Below are positions 29,601 to 40,518 of a stretch of 64,000 nucleotides of DNA, piece by piece (position 1 is the first letter of the stretch; each line of letters opens with the position of its first letter). The notes under the pieces are model-generated. The model worked only from the letters and a program-made list of their open reading frames with translations. It ran no database searches and was not told where the DNA came from. This DNA comes from Telmatospirillum siberiense (GTDB lineage: Bacteria; Pseudomonadota; Alphaproteobacteria; Rhodospirillales; Magnetospirillaceae): the NCBI RefSeq assembly GCF_002845745.1, contig NZ_PIUM01000003.1, forward strand, positions 124,001 through 188,000. Direction: 5' to 3'. Position numbers and translations under genes: made by a program.

Positions 29601-31250
29601 AGCGTAACCTTCGCCAATCGAACGGCGGGAACGATTCTCGGCATAGATCCCGACGCCATGAACGGCCGCCCGTTCGATACCCTGGTCCTGCCCCCGGAAA
29701 ACGGCTCCCTCCTCTGCCAGATCGAAAACACGCCGATCATCACCGCCTGCCGCGAGGGGACTTCGCGGCAAGTCGGAGCCGACACCTTCTTCCGCCCCGA
29801 TGGCAGCTCCCTGCCCGTCGATTATCTCGTGGCTCCGATCATGGAAGGCAGTTCGCATGTCGGTGCGGTCATGTTGTTCCGCGACGCGACATTGCGCATC
29901 CAATATGAACGCAGCCTGGCGGAGCAGCAGCACGAACTGGAACGCCAGGTGGCCGAGCGGACAGCCGAACTGACACAGGAAATGGAGGTCCGCCGCCGAT
30001 TTGAGGAAGCCTTGCGGGCATCGCGCGAACGGCACAAACGGATCACCGACAGTCTCTTCGAAGGCGTGATCGGCGTCGACCGCAACGGCCATGTCATTTT
30101 CGCCAATCCCTCGGCTTTGCGCCTCCTGCAGTGGGAAACGGCGGAGGGTGACATCGAGGGCTACCCCCTGGACGAAATCTTCCACCTGCGCGAACGGAGC
30201 CGGGACATTGCCTTCGAAGGCTCACCCTGGCAGAAGGTGATCTCCGAAAACATCATGCTCCGTGACGACGACGCCCAGTTCGTCACCAGTTCCGGACACG
30301 GTCTCTCGGTCGCTTATGCCTGTTCACTTCTGCCTTACGCCGAAGGAAAGCATGCCGCCATCATATCCTTCCGGGACATCGAAGCCCTGAAGCAGGCGCA
30401 ACGCGAAGCCATCCAATCCTCCCGCATGGCCAGCGTCGGCCAACTGGCCGCCGGAATCGCCCACGAGATCAATACTCCGGTTCAATATGTCGGCGACAAT
30501 CTGCGCTATGTGGGAAAATCCTTTGCCAAATTCGCCGACCTTGCCGAAACGGGCAGGGAACTCGCCGAACAAGTCCGCAACAATAACGACGCCGCGGACG
30601 CCGCATCACGTTTCGACAAGACCTTCTCTTCCGCGAAGATCCCTTCCCTGACGGCCGAGACTCAGGACGCCATCCGGGAATCCCTGGAAGGCGTGGCCCA
30701 GATCGCCCGCATCGTGTTGTCGATGAAGGAATTTTCCCACCCCGGAACCAGCACGAAGACGACGACGGACATCAACAAGGCTCTGGAGAGCACCATGATC
30801 GTCTCGCGTAACGAATGGAAACATGCGGCCGAGATCGAACGAAATCTCGATTCGTCACTGCCCATGGTGGTTTGCCATGCCGGTGAGATGAATCAGGTCT
30901 TTCTCAATCTCATCGTCAACGCGGCCCATGCCATCGAGGCTTCGGGCAAACCGCTGCCCGGCCGCATCACCATCAGCACCAGCCATACCGAAGACCACAT
31001 CGAAATTCGCGTGGCGGACAACGGCACGGGCATCCCGGAGAACATCCGCGACAAGATTTTCGATCCCTTCTTCACCACCAAGGAGGTGGGAAAGGGCACC
31101 GGCCAGGGACTGGCCATCTGCCGCGATGTGGTGGTCGCCAAACATGGCGGCACCATCAGCGTCGTCAACAGGGCCGAAGGCGGCGCCGAATTCGTCGTTT
31201 CCCTGCCGATCGGCGGGGAGGATCCGCAGCCGGAGGACGAGACGGAATGA
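26658..31250 (+). CDS. Large sensor histidine kinase, MASE1-CHASE-PAS(x5)-HisKA-HATPase
   Basis: This 1530-residue membrane-bound sensor starts with an N-terminal MASE1 multi-helix domain ([17 protein letters not shown], about 30-230). An extracytoplasmic CHASE domain follows (about 240-450, [12 protein letters not shown]), then a further helix near 520-545. About five PAS domains start near 577, 704, 832, 962 and 1127. HisKA carries the phospho-His in [13 protein letters not shown] (about 1269), and HATPase carries [12 protein letters not shown] and [13 protein letters not shown]. There is no receiver in the protein; the next two genes encode receivers. The ATG at 26658 is preferred over a TTG four codons earlier. 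Its stop overlaps the next gene (ATGA), which indicates co-translation. Confidence 0.93.
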   Translation: MAEVCTSKSAVSVDKARRSAWDSWFGDSLMIAALFVVTGYLGHALTALPTDAPLIWPPSGIALAGALLFGRKAWPGIALGSILLDLCTSPTLGPERSSIGFQGTLLADAGAILLQGYLGAFLVRRFGHFPNALDTEKNVLAFFGLGGAVAALAGTTVACLPLMIGDAAVKEGLVFHALSSWAGGTLGVVLFTPLILAWRSPECTHWMGRRRPISLSLGIAFTATLLLVGYATIRERESYRQDLDDLARNLTGGLEKSVSLYADAVASAQGLAAVNPQLDRSAFTDFTLLIRQRVPGIQALNWAPRIAEDERERYETGANGRADTVAIKQMADGKWIPAPRRTEYFPVTFTVPEAQNKAAIGFDLVSNPSRRAALEKARDTGNLVFTERIALVTGSDGILAFLPVYRNGSPTETVEERREALRGVAFGVFRASDLIANAFGNIETSRVNYWLLDDEAGPDSPSILGTNSESQPAPYRLPSFGLLHNTVALVAQKPLHVGERHWLLQIAPTEAFFVQYRENMAWYVLLAGILFTSLISASVLIGTGRERALLRTAEERAAALKEIGNLNERIRQEAESRFNVIVGTVGEAIIIVDERGRVETFNKAAEQTFGYAAEEVLGREISLLMTDEDAPRMALHLEHLLPKTAQKLAERPREITAKRKNGEVFSAELTVGEASEDERIRYVAFLRDITDRKKIERDLRDSERRFRDLAGSASDWFWETDADYQLTFVSERIGVILGVKAAEVVGLSYFDLGLDDHEEIAKAHRRDVAERKPFRDLIFHVGPEGEARDSKFIRLSGIPIFGDEGLFLGYRGIGADITREMLAERRANLAYQQMADAIESVVDAIAVFDAEDQLVICNKEYKRVFGKPNMPPVPGMTYERLLDAGGQSQIFDTDGLSFTEWKKDRLKQHREASGTPAVVHMSNGRWIQNREYRTSDGGTIGVRTDITDLKRREEELEDLRRRYELILDSAGEGIVGLDRLGSVTFANRTAGTILGIDPDAMNGRPFDTLVLPPENGSLLCQIENTPIITACREGTSRQVGADTFFRPDGSSLPVDYLVAPIMEGSSHVGAVMLFRDATLRIQYERSLAEQQHELERQVAERTAELTQEMEVRRRFEEALRASRERHKRITDSLFEGVIGVDRNGHVIFANPSALRLLQWETAEGDIEGYPLDEIFHLRERSRDIAFEGSPWQKVISENIMLRDDDAQFVTSSGHGLSVAYACSLLPYAEGKHAAIISFRDIEALKQAQREAIQSSRMASVGQLAAGIAHEINTPVQYVGDNLRYVGKSFAKFADLAETGRELAEQVRNNNDAADAASRFDKTFSSAKIPSLTAETQDAIRESLEGVAQIARIVLSMKEFSHPGTSTKTTTDINKALESTMIVSRNEWKHAAEIERNLDSSLPMVVCHAGEMNQVFLNLIVNAAHAIEASGKPLPGRITISTSHTEDHIEIRVADNGTGIPENIRDKIFDPFFTTKEVGKGTGQGLAICRDVVVAKHGGTISVVNRAEGGAEFVVSLPIGGEDPQPEDETE

Positions 31251-32464
31251 GCGAAACGATCCGGATCATTTTCGTCGATGACGAACCACACGTCCTCAAC
31301 GGCTTGCGACGGGCCATGAGCGGCGCCCCCCACGATTGGGAGATGACCTTCTGCGCCAGCGGAGAAGAGGCCGTCGCCCTGATGACGGAACATCCCGCCG
31401 ATGTCATCGTCTCCGACATGCGCATGCCGGAAATGGACGGCGCCCAGCTTCTGGAAATCGTCCGCCAACGGCATCCGGAGACGGTCCGCATCATCCTCTC
31501 AGGTTATGCCGACGCGAGTTCGGTCCTGCGCACCGTGGGACCGGCCCACGCCTATCTCGCCAAGCCCTGCGATTCCCAGACTCTGGCCGCGGCCATCGCC
31601 CGCCCCTTGACTTTGCGCCGGATCATGACGTCCGAGGGATTGCACAAGGCGCTGGGCGGCATCACCAATCTGCCCAGCTTGCCGGAACCCTATGTAAAGA
31701 TCGCCGAGGAACTGCGTTCGCCCAATTCCTCGATCCGCGCGGTGGCCGATATCGTCGCCCAGGATATCGCCATGACCGCCGAACTTCTGAAATTGACGAA
31801 CTCCGCCTTTTTTTCCGTCGGCGCCAGGATCACCACGCCCTTGCAGGCGGTCCGTACCCTTGGCCTGGAAACGGTGCAGGCCCTTGTCCTGCGCATCGGC
31901 ATCTTCCGGCAGTTCGGCGCCGCCGATCCGCGCACGAACTCCATGATGGCGAGCCTGAACAGTCACAGTCTCAGGTTGGCCCGGCTATGCGAGGCGATCG
32001 CCGAAACGGAGGGAGCCGATCCGCCGACGGCCAAAATGGCCTATTGCGCGGGCATGCTGAGCTGTCTCGGCATGCTGATACTGCTCGACGCCCACACCGA
32101 ACCCTACCGCGCCCTGATGGCGAAAACCGGTCCGGAGACGCCCCTTGAGGATCTCGAACAAGAGGCCTTCGGGGCAAGCCATACACTGATGGGGGCCTAT
32201 CTGCTAGGGCTCTGGGGATTTTCCGAAACGGTCGTCGAGGCCATCGCCCTGTCGGGACGCCCGAAAACCAGCGGAGACCGGGAAAACCCGCTGCTGACCG
32301 CCTTGCACGCGGCGCGCGCGCTCGGCCCCCCCCTGCCCTGGCTGGCACCGGGAGTGCGCGACGTCGCAAAACCTGATGCCGATTACCTGCAATCCTGCCG
32401 GAAACTCGATCGTATCGCCATCTGGCAGGAACTTTCGACCCGCACCAATGGAGAGGCGAAATGA
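31247..32464 (+). CDS. Response regulator with HDOD output domain
   Basis: This 405-residue protein has an N-terminal receiver (about 1-120) with phospho-acceptor Asp in [13 protein letters not shown] and Lys in YLAKPC. An HDOD domain follows (about 140-340, with [20 protein letters not shown]). HDOD domains are catalytically dead HD-like modules used for protein interaction in signalling and motility control. It overlaps the upstream kinase and downstream regulator by 4 bases each, so it is very likely a partner of that kinase. Confidence 0.92.
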   Translation: MSETIRIIFVDDEPHVLNGLRRAMSGAPHDWEMTFCASGEEAVALMTEHPADVIVSDMRMPEMDGAQLLEIVRQRHPETVRIILSGYADASSVLRTVGPAHAYLAKPCDSQTLAAAIARPLTLRRIMTSEGLHKALGGITNLPSLPEPYVKIAEELRSPNSSIRAVADIVAQDIAMTAELLKLTNSAFFSVGARITTPLQAVRTLGLETVQALVLRIGIFRQFGAADPRTNSMMASLNSHSLRLARLCEAIAETEGADPPTAKMAYCAGMLSCLGMLILLDAHTEPYRALMAKTGPETPLEDLEQEAFGASHTLMGAYLLGLWGFSETVVEAIALSGRPKTSGDRENPLLTALHAARALGPPLPWLAPGVRDVAKPDADYLQSCRKLDRIAIWQELSTRTNGEAK

Positions 32465-33660
32465 TGAACGAACCCATCCTCGTGGTTGATGACGATCATC
32501 ACCTGCTCTCGGCGTTTCGCCGCCAATTGGGTGACCGTTTCGACATTACGACGGCGCAGAACGGCAAGGACGCCATCGCCGCGGTGCAGGATTCTCTCGA
32601 CCAGCACACACCTTTCGCGGTGGTCATCTGCGACATGCGCATGCCGGGAATCGACGGTATCGAGACGTTGGAGCGTATCCGCGAGCTTTCTCCCGATACG
32701 GTCCGCCTGATGCTGACCGGCAATGCCGACCAGCAAACCGCCATCGATTCGATCAATCGCGGACAGATTTTCCGCTTCTACACCAAACCCTATCCACTCG
32801 ACCAACTGGGCGACGGGCTCGAAGCGGCCAGAGACCAATACCGCCTGGTCATCGCCGAACGGGAACTGCTGGAAAAGACGGTCACGGGAAGCATCAAGAT
32901 GCTGACCGACCTGATGTCCCTCAATGATCCGATCGCCTATGGACTGGCCACTCGGCTGCGGGAGTGGATTCGCACGCTGCAAAAGAACTTCAACATGCCA
33001 CAGCGCTGGCAGTTGGAGGTGGCCGCCTCCCTGGTGGCCATCGGCCATGTCGCGCTGCCCCCCGACCTGGTCACCAAGAAGCGCCAGCGGGGTGTCTTGA
33101 GCGAAGTGGAGGAATCGATCATCGAGAGGGCCCCGGAAATCGCCCGCGATCTCCTGAGAAACATTCCCCGCTTGTCGAAAGTGGCTGAAATCGTCCTCTT
33201 GCAGGACCGCGGCTATGACGGCAGCGGCTTTCCGTCGGACGGCCCGAAGGGCGACGCCATTCCCCTCGACGCGCGCATTCTGAAAATTCTCAAGGATCTG
33301 GCCGTCGCCGCCGATGGAGGCCCGCTGACCGCGGAAGTCCTCGCCAGTCTCGACAAACGCAAAGCCCAATATGATCCGGCGCTGCTCATCAGGGTAAGAA
33401 GCTGTCTGAAAGCCCTGGCCTCGGGACAGGCCCCGGCGCTCGTGGAGCTTCCCTTGGCCTCGCTACGCGCAGGCCATCTGATCCTTTCCGATATCCGCCT
33501 CGCCAACGGCCATGTGATTTTCCCGGCCCATACGGAATTATCCCGCGGACAAATCATTCGGCTGCAAAACCTGCGGAAGATCTTTTCCTTCGCCGAGCCG
33601 GTGAAAGTGGCGGAAGCGTCCCTGCGAAATGCCGAAGCGGAGGTAATTCCGGATTTTTAG
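32461..33660 (+). CDS. Response regulator with degenerate HD-GYP domain
   Basis: This 399-residue protein has a receiver domain ([16 protein letters not shown] start, Asp in [13 protein letters not shown], Lys in FYTKPY) followed by an HD-GYP-like domain (about 150-330). Canonical HD-GYP phosphodiesterases carry HDIGK and HHExxDGxGYP. Here the matching places read VAIGHVALP and [13 protein letters not shown], so the metal-binding His-Asp pair and other His residues are lost while the fold remains recognisable. It probably does not hydrolyse cyclic di-GMP and may act by binding. It is the last gene of the kinase operon and ends before a long hairpin. Confidence 0.9.
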   Translation: MMNEPILVVDDDHHLLSAFRRQLGDRFDITTAQNGKDAIAAVQDSLDQHTPFAVVICDMRMPGIDGIETLERIRELSPDTVRLMLTGNADQQTAIDSINRGQIFRFYTKPYPLDQLGDGLEAARDQYRLVIAERELLEKTVTGSIKMLTDLMSLNDPIAYGLATRLREWIRTLQKNFNMPQRWQLEVAASLVAIGHVALPPDLVTKKRQRGVLSEVEESIIERAPEIARDLLRNIPRLSKVAEIVLLQDRGYDGSGFPSDGPKGDAIPLDARILKILKDLAVAADGGPLTAEVLASLDKRKAQYDPALLIRVRSCLKALASGQAPALVELPLASLRAGHLILSDIRLANGHVIFPAHTELSRGQIIRLQNLRKIFSFAEPVKVAEASLRNAEAEVIPDF

Positions 33661-33671
33661 AGCAGAAAACG

Positions 33672-33730
33672 TTAAATCAGCATCATCGTCATTCCCGCGA
33701 AAGCGGGAAGATGACGATGATGCTGATTAA
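33672..33730. repeat. Long near-perfect hairpin, shared core repeat
   Basis: Arms 33672-33698 and 33703-33730 pair over about 27 bases with one or two gaps around a GAAA loop; the core is ATTCCCGC...GCGGGA. It lies between the convergent regulator operon and lolD and probably terminates both. A related core (CATTCCCGC, then GCGGGAATG) occurs in the palindromic element at 59185-59278, which suggests a dispersed repeat family. Confidence 0.7.
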
Positions 33731-33739
33731 AGCCACCCC

Positions 33740-34420
33740 TCAGGCGGTTTCGATGCGGCCGGCGCGCAGGGTCACCATGCGATCCATCCGCCGCGCCAGT
33801 TCCGGATTGTGCGTGGCGATAAGGGCGCCGAGACCGGCGCCGCGGACCAGACGCAGCAGCTCGTCGAAAACGATCTCGGCGGTATTCGGGTCGAGATTGC
33901 CGGTGGGTTCGTCGGCCAGCAGCAGACTGGGCGCGTTGGCCAGGGCGCGGGCGATGGCGACACGCTGCTGCTCGCCCCCCGACAATTGACCGGGGCGATG
34001 GTCGGCACGGGGCAGAAGCCCCATGCGGTCGAGCAGTTCCCGCCCGCGTACGGCCGCCTTGGCGCGCGGCGTTCCGGCGATCATCTGCGGCAGCACGATG
34101 TTCTCCAGGGCCGAGAACTCCGGCAACAGATGGTGGTATTGATAAACGAAGCCCACCTTCCGCCGGCGGATGGCCGTACGCCGGTCGTCAGACAACTTGC
34201 CGCAATCCTCGCCGTCGATGCGAACCTCGCCGGCATCCGGATATTCCAGCAGGCCGGCGATCTGCAACAGGGTCGATTTTCCGGCGCCCGACGGCCCGAC
34301 CAGGGCGATGATTTCGCCGGCCCCCAAAACCAGGCCGGCATCGTCGAGGACCTTCAACGCGTCACGCCCCTGGCGGAAACTGCGGGTCAGCCCCTGGAGA
34401 GCGAGGACGGGCTCACTCAT
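33740..34420 (-). CDS. lolD: Lipoprotein-releasing system ATPase LolD
   Basis: LolD is the ATPase of the LolCDE-type complex that extracts lipoproteins from the inner membrane for transport to the outer membrane. The 226-residue product has Walker [19 protein letters not shown], signature [15 protein letters not shown] and Walker [13 protein letters not shown]. The ATG at 34420 overlaps the lolC stop by 8 bases and starts the canonical [12 protein letters not shown]-terminus; a longer frame upstream is not needed. Confidence 0.95.
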   Translation of the reverse strand: MSEPVLALQGLTRSFRQGRDALKVLDDAGLVLGAGEIIALVGPSGAGKSTLLQIAGLLEYPDAGEVRIDGEDCGKLSDDRRTAIRRRKVGFVYQYHHLLPEFSALENIVLPQMIAGTPRAKAAVRGRELLDRMGLLPRADHRPGQLSGGEQQRVAIARALANAPSLLLADEPTGNLDPNTAEIVFDELLRLVRGAGLGALIATHNPELARRMDRMVTLRAGRIETA

Positions 34421-35663
34421 AACGCAACGCCTCCACCGGATCGAGCCGGGCCGCCCGCCAGGAGGGATAGATGGTGGCGGCAAAAGATAGAAGGAGCGCC
34501 ATCCCCACCACGGTCAGGACTTCGGCGAAATCAACCTTGGCCGGCAGTTGGCTCAAAAAATAGATTTCCGCCGAAAACAGCTCGCGGCCGGTCAAGGTTT
34601 GCAGAAATTGCCGGATTTTCTCGATATTGAGGGCGAAAGCCAACCCCAGGGCGACGCCGCCCAAGGTCCCGATGACGCCGACGCTGGCGCCGGAAATGAA
34701 AAAGATGCGCATGATCATTCCGCGCGTCGCCCCCATGGTTCGCAGGATGGCGATGTCACGGCCCTTGTCCTTGACCAGCATGATCAGGCTGGAAATGATG
34801 TTGAAGGCGGCCACCAGAATGATCAGCGTCAGGATCAGGAACATCACGTTCCGTTCGACCTGGATGGCGTTGAAAAATCCGGCGTTGGCCTGCTGCCAGT
34901 CATAGACGCGCAGGCGCCCGCCGGTAACGTTGCCGATGACGTCGACCACATCGCGCACCTGATCGGGGTTGTTGAGCATCACCTGCAGGTCGCTGACCCG
35001 ATCGGGCTGCATGAAATAGATCTGGGCCGCCTCCAGGGGCATGAAGACGAAACTCGAATCATATTCGTACATGCCGACGTTAAAGGTGGCGACGATCTTG
35101 TAGGCCCTGAGGCGGGGCACGGTTCCAAAGGCCGTCACATTGCCTTTCGGCGAGATCACGGTAATGGCGTCACCGACATTAAGGCCCAGTTTTTCCGCCA
35201 GCCGGGTGCCGATGATCACCGCATTGTCGCCCCCGAAAGCCTTCGGATCGCCCGATCGGATACCGTTGATGACGGCGCCCTTCGCCAGAAGATCGGCGGG
35301 GCGCACGCCCCGAACCAGGGCGCCGGCGGCGCCTCCGGCCGGCGAGGTGACCATCACCTGTCCCTCGATCATCGGCGTGACGGCGGTAACCCCGGGAATT
35401 TCACGAATCTTCGCGGCCAGATCGTCGAAGCCGGTCATCCCGCCGACCGGCGCGTAAACCCCGACATGCCCGTTGAGACCGAGGATCCGCCCCATCAATT
35501 CGGCACGGAAACCGTTCATCACCGACATCACGATGATCAGCGTGGCGACGCCCAGCGCGATGCCCAACAGGGAAAACCAGGCGATGATCGAGATGAAACC
35601 CTCGCGGCGACGGGCGCGCAGATAACGCGCCGCCACCATCCGTTCGAATGCGCCGAAAATCAT
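34413..35663 (-). CDS. lolC: Lipoprotein-releasing system permease LolC/LolE
   Basis: This is the inner-membrane permease of the lipoprotein release ABC transporter. The 416-residue protein has one N-terminal helix ([20 protein letters not shown]), a large periplasmic MacB-like domain (about 50-260), and three C-terminal helices. Only one permease gene occurs here, as in many alphaproteobacteria, where it likely forms a homodimer (LolF-type). It follows proS by 12 bases and overlaps lolD. Confidence 0.94.
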   Translation of the reverse strand: MIFGAFERMVAARYLRARRREGFISIIAWFSLLGIALGVATLIIVMSVMNGFRAELMGRILGLNGHVGVYAPVGGMTGFDDLAAKIREIPGVTAVTPMIEGQVMVTSPAGGAAGALVRGVRPADLLAKGAVINGIRSGDPKAFGGDNAVIIGTRLAEKLGLNVGDAITVISPKGNVTAFGTVPRLRAYKIVATFNVGMYEYDSSFVFMPLEAAQIYFMQPDRVSDLQVMLNNPDQVRDVVDVIGNVTGGRLRVYDWQQANAGFFNAIQVERNVMFLILTLIILVAAFNIISSLIMLVKDKGRDIAILRTMGATRGMIMRIFFISGASVGVIGTLGGVALGLAFALNIEKIRQFLQTLTGRELFSAEIYFLSQLPAKVDFAEVLTVVGMALLLSFAATIYPSWRAARLDPVEALRYE

Positions 35664-35675
35664 GACGAATGGCCC

Positions 35676-36980
35676 TTACGCACGGAAACGCTCGATCACC
35701 GCCTCCAGGGGAAGTTCCTGCCGCTCGCCGGTCTTGCGGCTCTTCAGCTCGACGATGCCCCGGGCGATGCCCTTGGGACCGACGATGATCTGCCAGGGCA
35801 GACCGATCAGATCCATGTCGGCGAACTTCACGCCGGCCCGCTCGTCACGATCATCGTAGAGCACCTCGCCGCCCAGGGCCCTGTAGAGGGTTTCGCAGGC
35901 CGCGTCACAGTGCGGCTCGTTCTTCTTGAGATTGATCAGCCCCACCTTGAACGGCGCCACCGCCTCCGGCCAGATGATGCCGGCGTCGTCGTGGAAGGCC
36001 TCGATCAGCGCACCGACCAGACGCGAGACGCCGACACCGTAGGACCCCATTTCGACGGTAACCGGCTCGCCGCCGGGACCGACCACCACGGCGTTCATCG
36101 CCTTGGAATATTTGGTGCCGAAATTGAAGATATGGCCGACCTCGATGCCGCGCGCGCTGACCAGGGCATCGCCCAGGGCCGCGGCGGCGGCCGGATCGTG
36201 CTTCTCCTCGGTCACCGCGTATTTTCCGGTCAGTTCGTCGACCAGCGGCTGGAGGTCGCCATCGTAATCGACGTCGCGGTTCTGCCAGTCGCTTTCGATG
36301 AAGTCCCGGTGAACGAACACCGCGCTCTCGCCGGTCTCGGCCAGGATATGGAATTCGTGGGAGAGATCGCCGCCGATCGGGCCGGTATCGGCTCGCATCG
36401 GAATCGCCTTCAGGCCCATGCGGGCGAAGGTCTTCATATAGGCGATGAACATCCGATTATAGGAACGGCGCGCCGCGGCCGGATCGAGATCGAAGGAATA
36501 AGCATCCTTCATCAGGAATTCGCGGCCGCGCATGACGCCGAAACGCGGACGCACCTCGTCGCGGAACTTCCATTGAATATGGTAAAGGATCTTCGGCAGC
36601 TCGCGATAGCTCTTCACATTGTCGCGGAAGATGGCGGTGATCATTTCTTCGTTGGTCGGACCGAAAAGCATCTCGCGATCATGGCGGTCGGTGATGCGCA
36701 GCATCTCCTTGCCGTAGTCGTCGTAACGCCCCGATTCCTTCCACAGCTCGGCGGCCTGGATGGTCGGCATCAGCAATTCCTGCGCGCCGGCGCGATCCTG
36801 TTCCTCGCGGACGATCTGCTCGACCTTCTGCAACACGCGCCAGCCCAGCGGCAGCCATGTGTAGATGCCGGCCGCCGTCTGGCGAATCATGCCCGCGCGC
36901 AGCATCAGCCGATGCGACACGATCTGGGCTTCGGTGGGGTTCTCTTTAAGGGTCGGCAGGAAATAGGCGGACAGACGCAT
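35676..36980 (-). CDS. proS: Prolyl-tRNA synthetase (short, without editing insertion)
   Basis: This class II synthetase charges tRNA-Pro. The 434-residue product contains motif 2 region [19 protein letters not shown] and the C-terminal anticodon-binding domain. At this length it lacks the INS editing domain of E. coli ProRS, the normal alphaproteobacterial form, so Ala-tRNA-Pro editing would be done in trans. The start at 36980 follows a GAGGA Shine-Dalgarno and gives the family N-terminus [14 protein letters not shown]. The 44 codons upstream in frame are not conserved-looking. Confidence 0.96.
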   Translation of the reverse strand: MRLSAYFLPTLKENPTEAQIVSHRLMLRAGMIRQTAAGIYTWLPLGWRVLQKVEQIVREEQDRAGAQELLMPTIQAAELWKESGRYDDYGKEMLRITDRHDREMLFGPTNEEMITAIFRDNVKSYRELPKILYHIQWKFRDEVRPRFGVMRGREFLMKDAYSFDLDPAAARRSYNRMFIAYMKTFARMGLKAIPMRADTGPIGGDLSHEFHILAETGESAVFVHRDFIESDWQNRDVDYDGDLQPLVDELTGKYAVTEEKHDPAAAAALGDALVSARGIEVGHIFNFGTKYSKAMNAVVVGPGGEPVTVEMGSYGVGVSRLVGALIEAFHDDAGIIWPEAVAPFKVGLINLKKNEPHCDAACETLYRALGGEVLYDDRDERAGVKFADMDLIGLPWQIIVGPKGIARGIVELKSRKTGERQELPLEAVIERFRA

Positions 36981-37288
36981 TACGTCCTCAGGCTGATTTA
37001 AATGATGGCTGGTGACTTTAGGGAAGGAAGCGCGCCTCCGCAATCGCCTTCGGTACAAATGTGATGATTGCCGGGCCGGCGCATTGCGCGGGCCCCGTCC
37101 GCAGCAGGGCAATCGGGTGAACCCGCTTGCCCTGGTTTAAATTCTTGCCCCTCAGACGCCGGGCGGCGGACATCCGTCCGCCGCTTGCGGGATTGAAGAG
37201 AAGATTCGACACTTCCACAACACTCAATCCCCCTGGCAAGATTCGAGCTATCGTATTAAACAATGCCCCTCACCTCCTCATCGGAAGG
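36981..37288. promoter_or_regulatory. Divergent proS / purQ intergenic region
   Basis: These 308 bases contain at least two small hairpins: GGGCAA...TTGCCC near 37107-37132 and GCGGAC...GTCCGC near 37172-37188. Both promoters should lie here. No purS gene was found in any frame, although purS commonly precedes purQ. A minus-strand open frame (37018-37263) lacks protein-like composition. Confidence 0.4.
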
Positions 37289-37987
37289 ATGAAGTCCTTG
37301 AAAGCCGCCGTCATCGTCTTCCCCGGCTCCAACTGCGACCGCGATGTCGCGGTGGCCCTTGAAGCCGCAATGAATCATCCCCCCATCATGGTCTGGCACC
37401 GCGACACCGAACTGCCCCCGGTCGATCTGGTGGTGGTGCCGGGCGGGTTCTCCTACGGAGACTATCTGCGCTGCGGGGCCATGGCGGCGCATTCGCCGAT
37501 CATGCGGGAGGTCAAAGCCAAGGCGGAGAGCGGCACACCGGTGCTGGGCATCTGCAACGGCTTTCAGATCCTGACCGAAACCGGCTTGCTCCCGGGGGCG
37601 CTGATCCGCAACGCCGGACTGAAATTCATCTGCAAGGACGTTTTTCTGCGCGTCGAAACGTCGGACAGCCCCTTCACCCGGAAATATGAAACCGGCTCCG
37701 TCGTGCGGCTCCCCATCGCCCATGCCGAGGGAAACTATTTCGCCGACACCGCCACCCTCGATCGCCTGGAGGGCGAGGGACGCGTCGCCTTCCGCTATGT
37801 GACGCAGGGCGGCGGAGCGAGCCTGGACGCCAACCCCAACGGCGCGGCCCGCAACATCGCCGGCATCTTCAACGAGAACCGGCGGGTGCTGGGCCTGATG
37901 CCGCACCCCGAACGCCTGGCCGAAGACCTGTTGGGCGGTACCGACGGAAAACCGATGTTCGAAGGCCTGGTGGAGGCATTGTCGTGA
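37289..37987 (+). CDS. purQ: FGAM synthase glutaminase subunit PurQ
   Basis: PurQ supplies ammonia from glutamine to PurL in purine synthesis (FGAR to FGAM). The 232-residue class I amidotransferase shows the nucleophile Cys in GICNGFQIL and the His-Glu pair in PHPER. Start: the ATG at 37289 has its GGAAGG directly adjacent with no spacing. The TTG at 37298 has the same Shine-Dalgarno at a normal distance and gives the canonical N-terminus [15 protein letters not shown], so it may be the true start. The stop overlaps the GTG of purL. Confidence 0.96.
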   Translation: MKSLKAAVIVFPGSNCDRDVAVALEAAMNHPPIMVWHRDTELPPVDLVVVPGGFSYGDYLRCGAMAAHSPIMREVKAKAESGTPVLGICNGFQILTETGLLPGALIRNAGLKFICKDVFLRVETSDSPFTRKYETGSVVRLPIAHAEGNYFADTATLDRLEGEGRVAFRYVTQGGGASLDANPNGAARNIAGIFNENRRVLGLMPHPERLAEDLLGGTDGKPMFEGLVEALS

Positions 37988-40209
37988 GCAGCAGCACCCT
38001 ATCGCCCATCACACCGGATGTGATCAAAGCCCACGGCCTGACCGACGATGAATATCGGCAGGTGCAAGATATCATGGGACGCGACCCCAACATCACCGAA
38101 CTCGGCATTTTCTCGGTGATGTGGTCCGAGCACTGTTCCTATAAAAGCTCGAAGAAGTGGCTGAAGACGCTGCCGACCACGGCCCCCTGGGTGATCTGCG
38201 GTCCCGGCGAGAACGCCGGCGTCATCGACATCGGCGACGGACAGGCCGCCATCTTCAAGATGGAAAGCCACAATCATCCGAGCTTCATCGAGCCCTATCA
38301 GGGCGCGGCTACCGGCGTCGGCGGAATTCTGCGCGACGTCTTCACCATGGGTGCCCGGCCCATCGCCAATCTGAACGCGCTCCGCTTCGGCGATCCCAGC
38401 CATCCGAAGACCCGGCATCTGGTGTCGGGCGTGGTTGCCGGCGTCGGCGGCTACGGCAATTGCGTGGGCGTCCCGACGGTGGGCGGAGAGACCAATTTCC
38501 ACGCCTCCTACAACGGCAATATCCTGGTCAATGCGATGACCGTGGGCCTGGCCCAGACCGACCGCATTTTCTATTCCGCGGCTGCCGGCATCGGCAATCC
38601 GGTGGTCTATGTCGGATCGAAGACCGGGCGCGACGGCATCCATGGGGCCACCATGGCCTCGGCCGAATTCTCCGAGGATTCGGAAGAAAAGCGTCCCACC
38701 GTCCAGGTCGGCGACCCCTTCACCGAAAAACTGCTGATCGAAGCCTGCCTGGAACTGATGGCCACCGATTCGATCGTCGCCATCCAGGACATGGGCGCCG
38801 CCGGCCTTACCTCCTCTTCCTTCGAGATGGCATCGAAGGGTGGGCTCGGCATCGAGATGGATCTCGACGCCGTGCCGATCCGCGAAGTCGGGATGACGCC
38901 CTACGAGATCATGCTCTCCGAAAGCCAGGAGCGCATGCTGATGGTCCTCAAACCCGGACTTGAGGGCAAGGCGCGGGCCATCTTCGAGAAATGGGAGCTG
39001 GATTTCGCCGTCATCGGCCATTTGACCGACAACGGGCGCATGGTGCTGAAACATCATGGCGAGGTGGTCGCGGACCTGCCGATCGACCCGCTGGCCAAGG
39101 CCAGCCCCGAATATGACCGGCCCTGGGTGCCGGGGACCAAACGCCCGGTTCTCGATCCGGCGAGCGTCCCGGCCCATCCGCCGATCGACGCCCTCAAGGT
39201 TCTGCTTTCAAGCCCCGATCTGGCTTCCAAGCGCTGGATCTACGAGCAATACGACCACATGGTGATGAACGACACCGTGCAGCGGCCGGGCGGCGACGCC
39301 GGAGTGGTGCGCGTGCATGGCACGAAAAAGGCACTGGCGCTGGTCACCGACTGCACGCCGCGCTACTGCCTGGCCGACCCGCGCGAGGGGGGACGCCAAG
39401 CGGTGGCCGAAGCCTATCGCAATCTGTCGGCGGTCGGCGCCCGGCCGCTCGCCGTCACCGACAATCTGAATTTCGGCAACCCCGAAAAACCGGAGATCAT
39501 GGGCCAGATCGTCGAAGCCATCCAAGGCATGGGCGAGGCCTGCCGTTCCCTGGATTTCCCGGTCGTTTCGGGCAATGTCTCGCTCTACAACGAGACCAAT
39601 GGCGTGGCCATTCTGCCGACCCCCGCCATCGGCGCCGTCGGCCTGATCGAGGATGTGGCGAAGATCGCCTCGCTACCCTTCAAGGAAGCCGGTGAGAGCA
39701 TTTTCGTCCTCGGCGAGACCAAGGGATGGCTGGGCTCCTCGCTCTATCTGCGCGAACTGTGCGGCCGCGAGGATGGCGCTCCGCCGCCGGTGGCCCTGCA
39801 CCGTGAAAAGCGGGAAGGCGAATTCGTCCGCCGGCTGATCGGCGAAGGCGAGGTTACCGCCGTTCATGATGTGTCGGATGGCGGGCTTCTGGTGGCCGTC
39901 GCCGAGATGGCCATGGCCTCCGGGATCGGCGCCACCGTCACCGCGCCGCAAGGCGTGCCGCTGCACGCCTGGTGCTTTGGCGAAGACCAGGGCCGCTACG
40001 TGTTGACGGCCCCCTCCTCCCTGGTGGCCGCCATTCTGGAGGCCGCCCAGCGCGCCGAGATTTCCGCCCGCGTCATCGGAACGACCGGTGGCGGAGACTT
40101 GACTCTGAACGGCTCGGGCGCCATCTCCGTTGCAGAGCTGAAACGGCTGAACGAGGCCTGGCTGCCGGACTTCATGGCGGCGACGGCGGAGAGCGGCGGG
40201 GAAGCGTAA
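37984..40209 (+). CDS. purL: FGAM synthase subunit PurL (small type)
   Basis: PurL is the ATP-dependent synthase subunit converting FGAR to FGAM together with PurQ and PurS. The 741-residue length is that of the small PurL, which requires separate PurS and PurQ. Visible motifs include [22 protein letters not shown] and the tandem AIRS-type domains. The GTG start overlaps the purQ stop, so the two are coupled. No purS is present next to this pair. Confidence 0.97.
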   Translation: MSSSTLSPITPDVIKAHGLTDDEYRQVQDIMGRDPNITELGIFSVMWSEHCSYKSSKKWLKTLPTTAPWVICGPGENAGVIDIGDGQAAIFKMESHNHPSFIEPYQGAATGVGGILRDVFTMGARPIANLNALRFGDPSHPKTRHLVSGVVAGVGGYGNCVGVPTVGGETNFHASYNGNILVNAMTVGLAQTDRIFYSAAAGIGNPVVYVGSKTGRDGIHGATMASAEFSEDSEEKRPTVQVGDPFTEKLLIEACLELMATDSIVAIQDMGAAGLTSSSFEMASKGGLGIEMDLDAVPIREVGMTPYEIMLSESQERMLMVLKPGLEGKARAIFEKWELDFAVIGHLTDNGRMVLKHHGEVVADLPIDPLAKASPEYDRPWVPGTKRPVLDPASVPAHPPIDALKVLLSSPDLASKRWIYEQYDHMVMNDTVQRPGGDAGVVRVHGTKKALALVTDCTPRYCLADPREGGRQAVAEAYRNLSAVGARPLAVTDNLNFGNPEKPEIMGQIVEAIQGMGEACRSLDFPVVSGNVSLYNETNGVAILPTPAIGAVGLIEDVAKIASLPFKEAGESIFVLGETKGWLGSSLYLRELCGREDGAPPPVALHREKREGEFVRRLIGEGEVTAVHDVSDGGLLVAVAEMAMASGIGATVTAPQGVPLHAWCFGEDQGRYVLTAPSSLVAAILEAAQRAEISARVIGTTGGGDLTLNGSGAISVAELKRLNEAWLPDFMAATAESGGEA

Positions 40210-40237
40210 CGCGACATTTGCGAAGGGGATGACCACC

Positions 40238-40486
40238 ATGGCCATGGACGCCGCTGAAATCACCGCTCTGATCAAGGACGGCCTGCCCGACGCGGAGGTC
40301 ACCATCGAGGATCTGCGCGGTGATGGCGACCATTACGCCGCGCTGGTGGTCTCCCCCGCATTCCGTGGCAAAAGCCGCGTCCAGCAGCATCAGATGGTCT
40401 ATGCGGCCCTGCGCGGCAAGATGGGCGGAGATCTGCACGCCCTCGCCCTGCAGACGGCGGCCCCGGAGGATGCGCCGACATTCTAG
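40238..40486 (+). CDS. bolA: BolA family protein
   Basis: This is a small (82-residue) BolA-fold protein with the class II KH-like signature YAALVVSPAFRGKSRVQQHQ and a conserved His. BolA proteins bind CGFS monothiol glutaredoxins with a bridging [2Fe-2S] cluster and act in iron-sulfur trafficking. grxD (41443) is one gene away, which fits. The ATG at 40238 is preferred: the AAGGGG at 40223-40228 directly touches the earlier ATG at 40229 but sits 9 bases from 40238. Confidence 0.92.
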   Translation: MAMDAAEITALIKDGLPDAEVTIEDLRGDGDHYAALVVSPAFRGKSRVQQHQMVYAALRGKMGGDLHALALQTAAPEDAPTF

Positions 40487-40518
40487 CCCATCCCTGGACC
40501 GAAAGCCGGAAAGGCGGC

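Noticed and set aside
28305-30185. 626-codon minus-strand frame inside the large kinase gene
   Set aside because: It is antisense to well-defined PAS domains and has shadow composition.
37018-37263. 81-codon minus-strand frame before purQ considered as a gene
   Set aside because: No Shine-Dalgarno and no protein-like pattern; it lies in a divergent promoter region.
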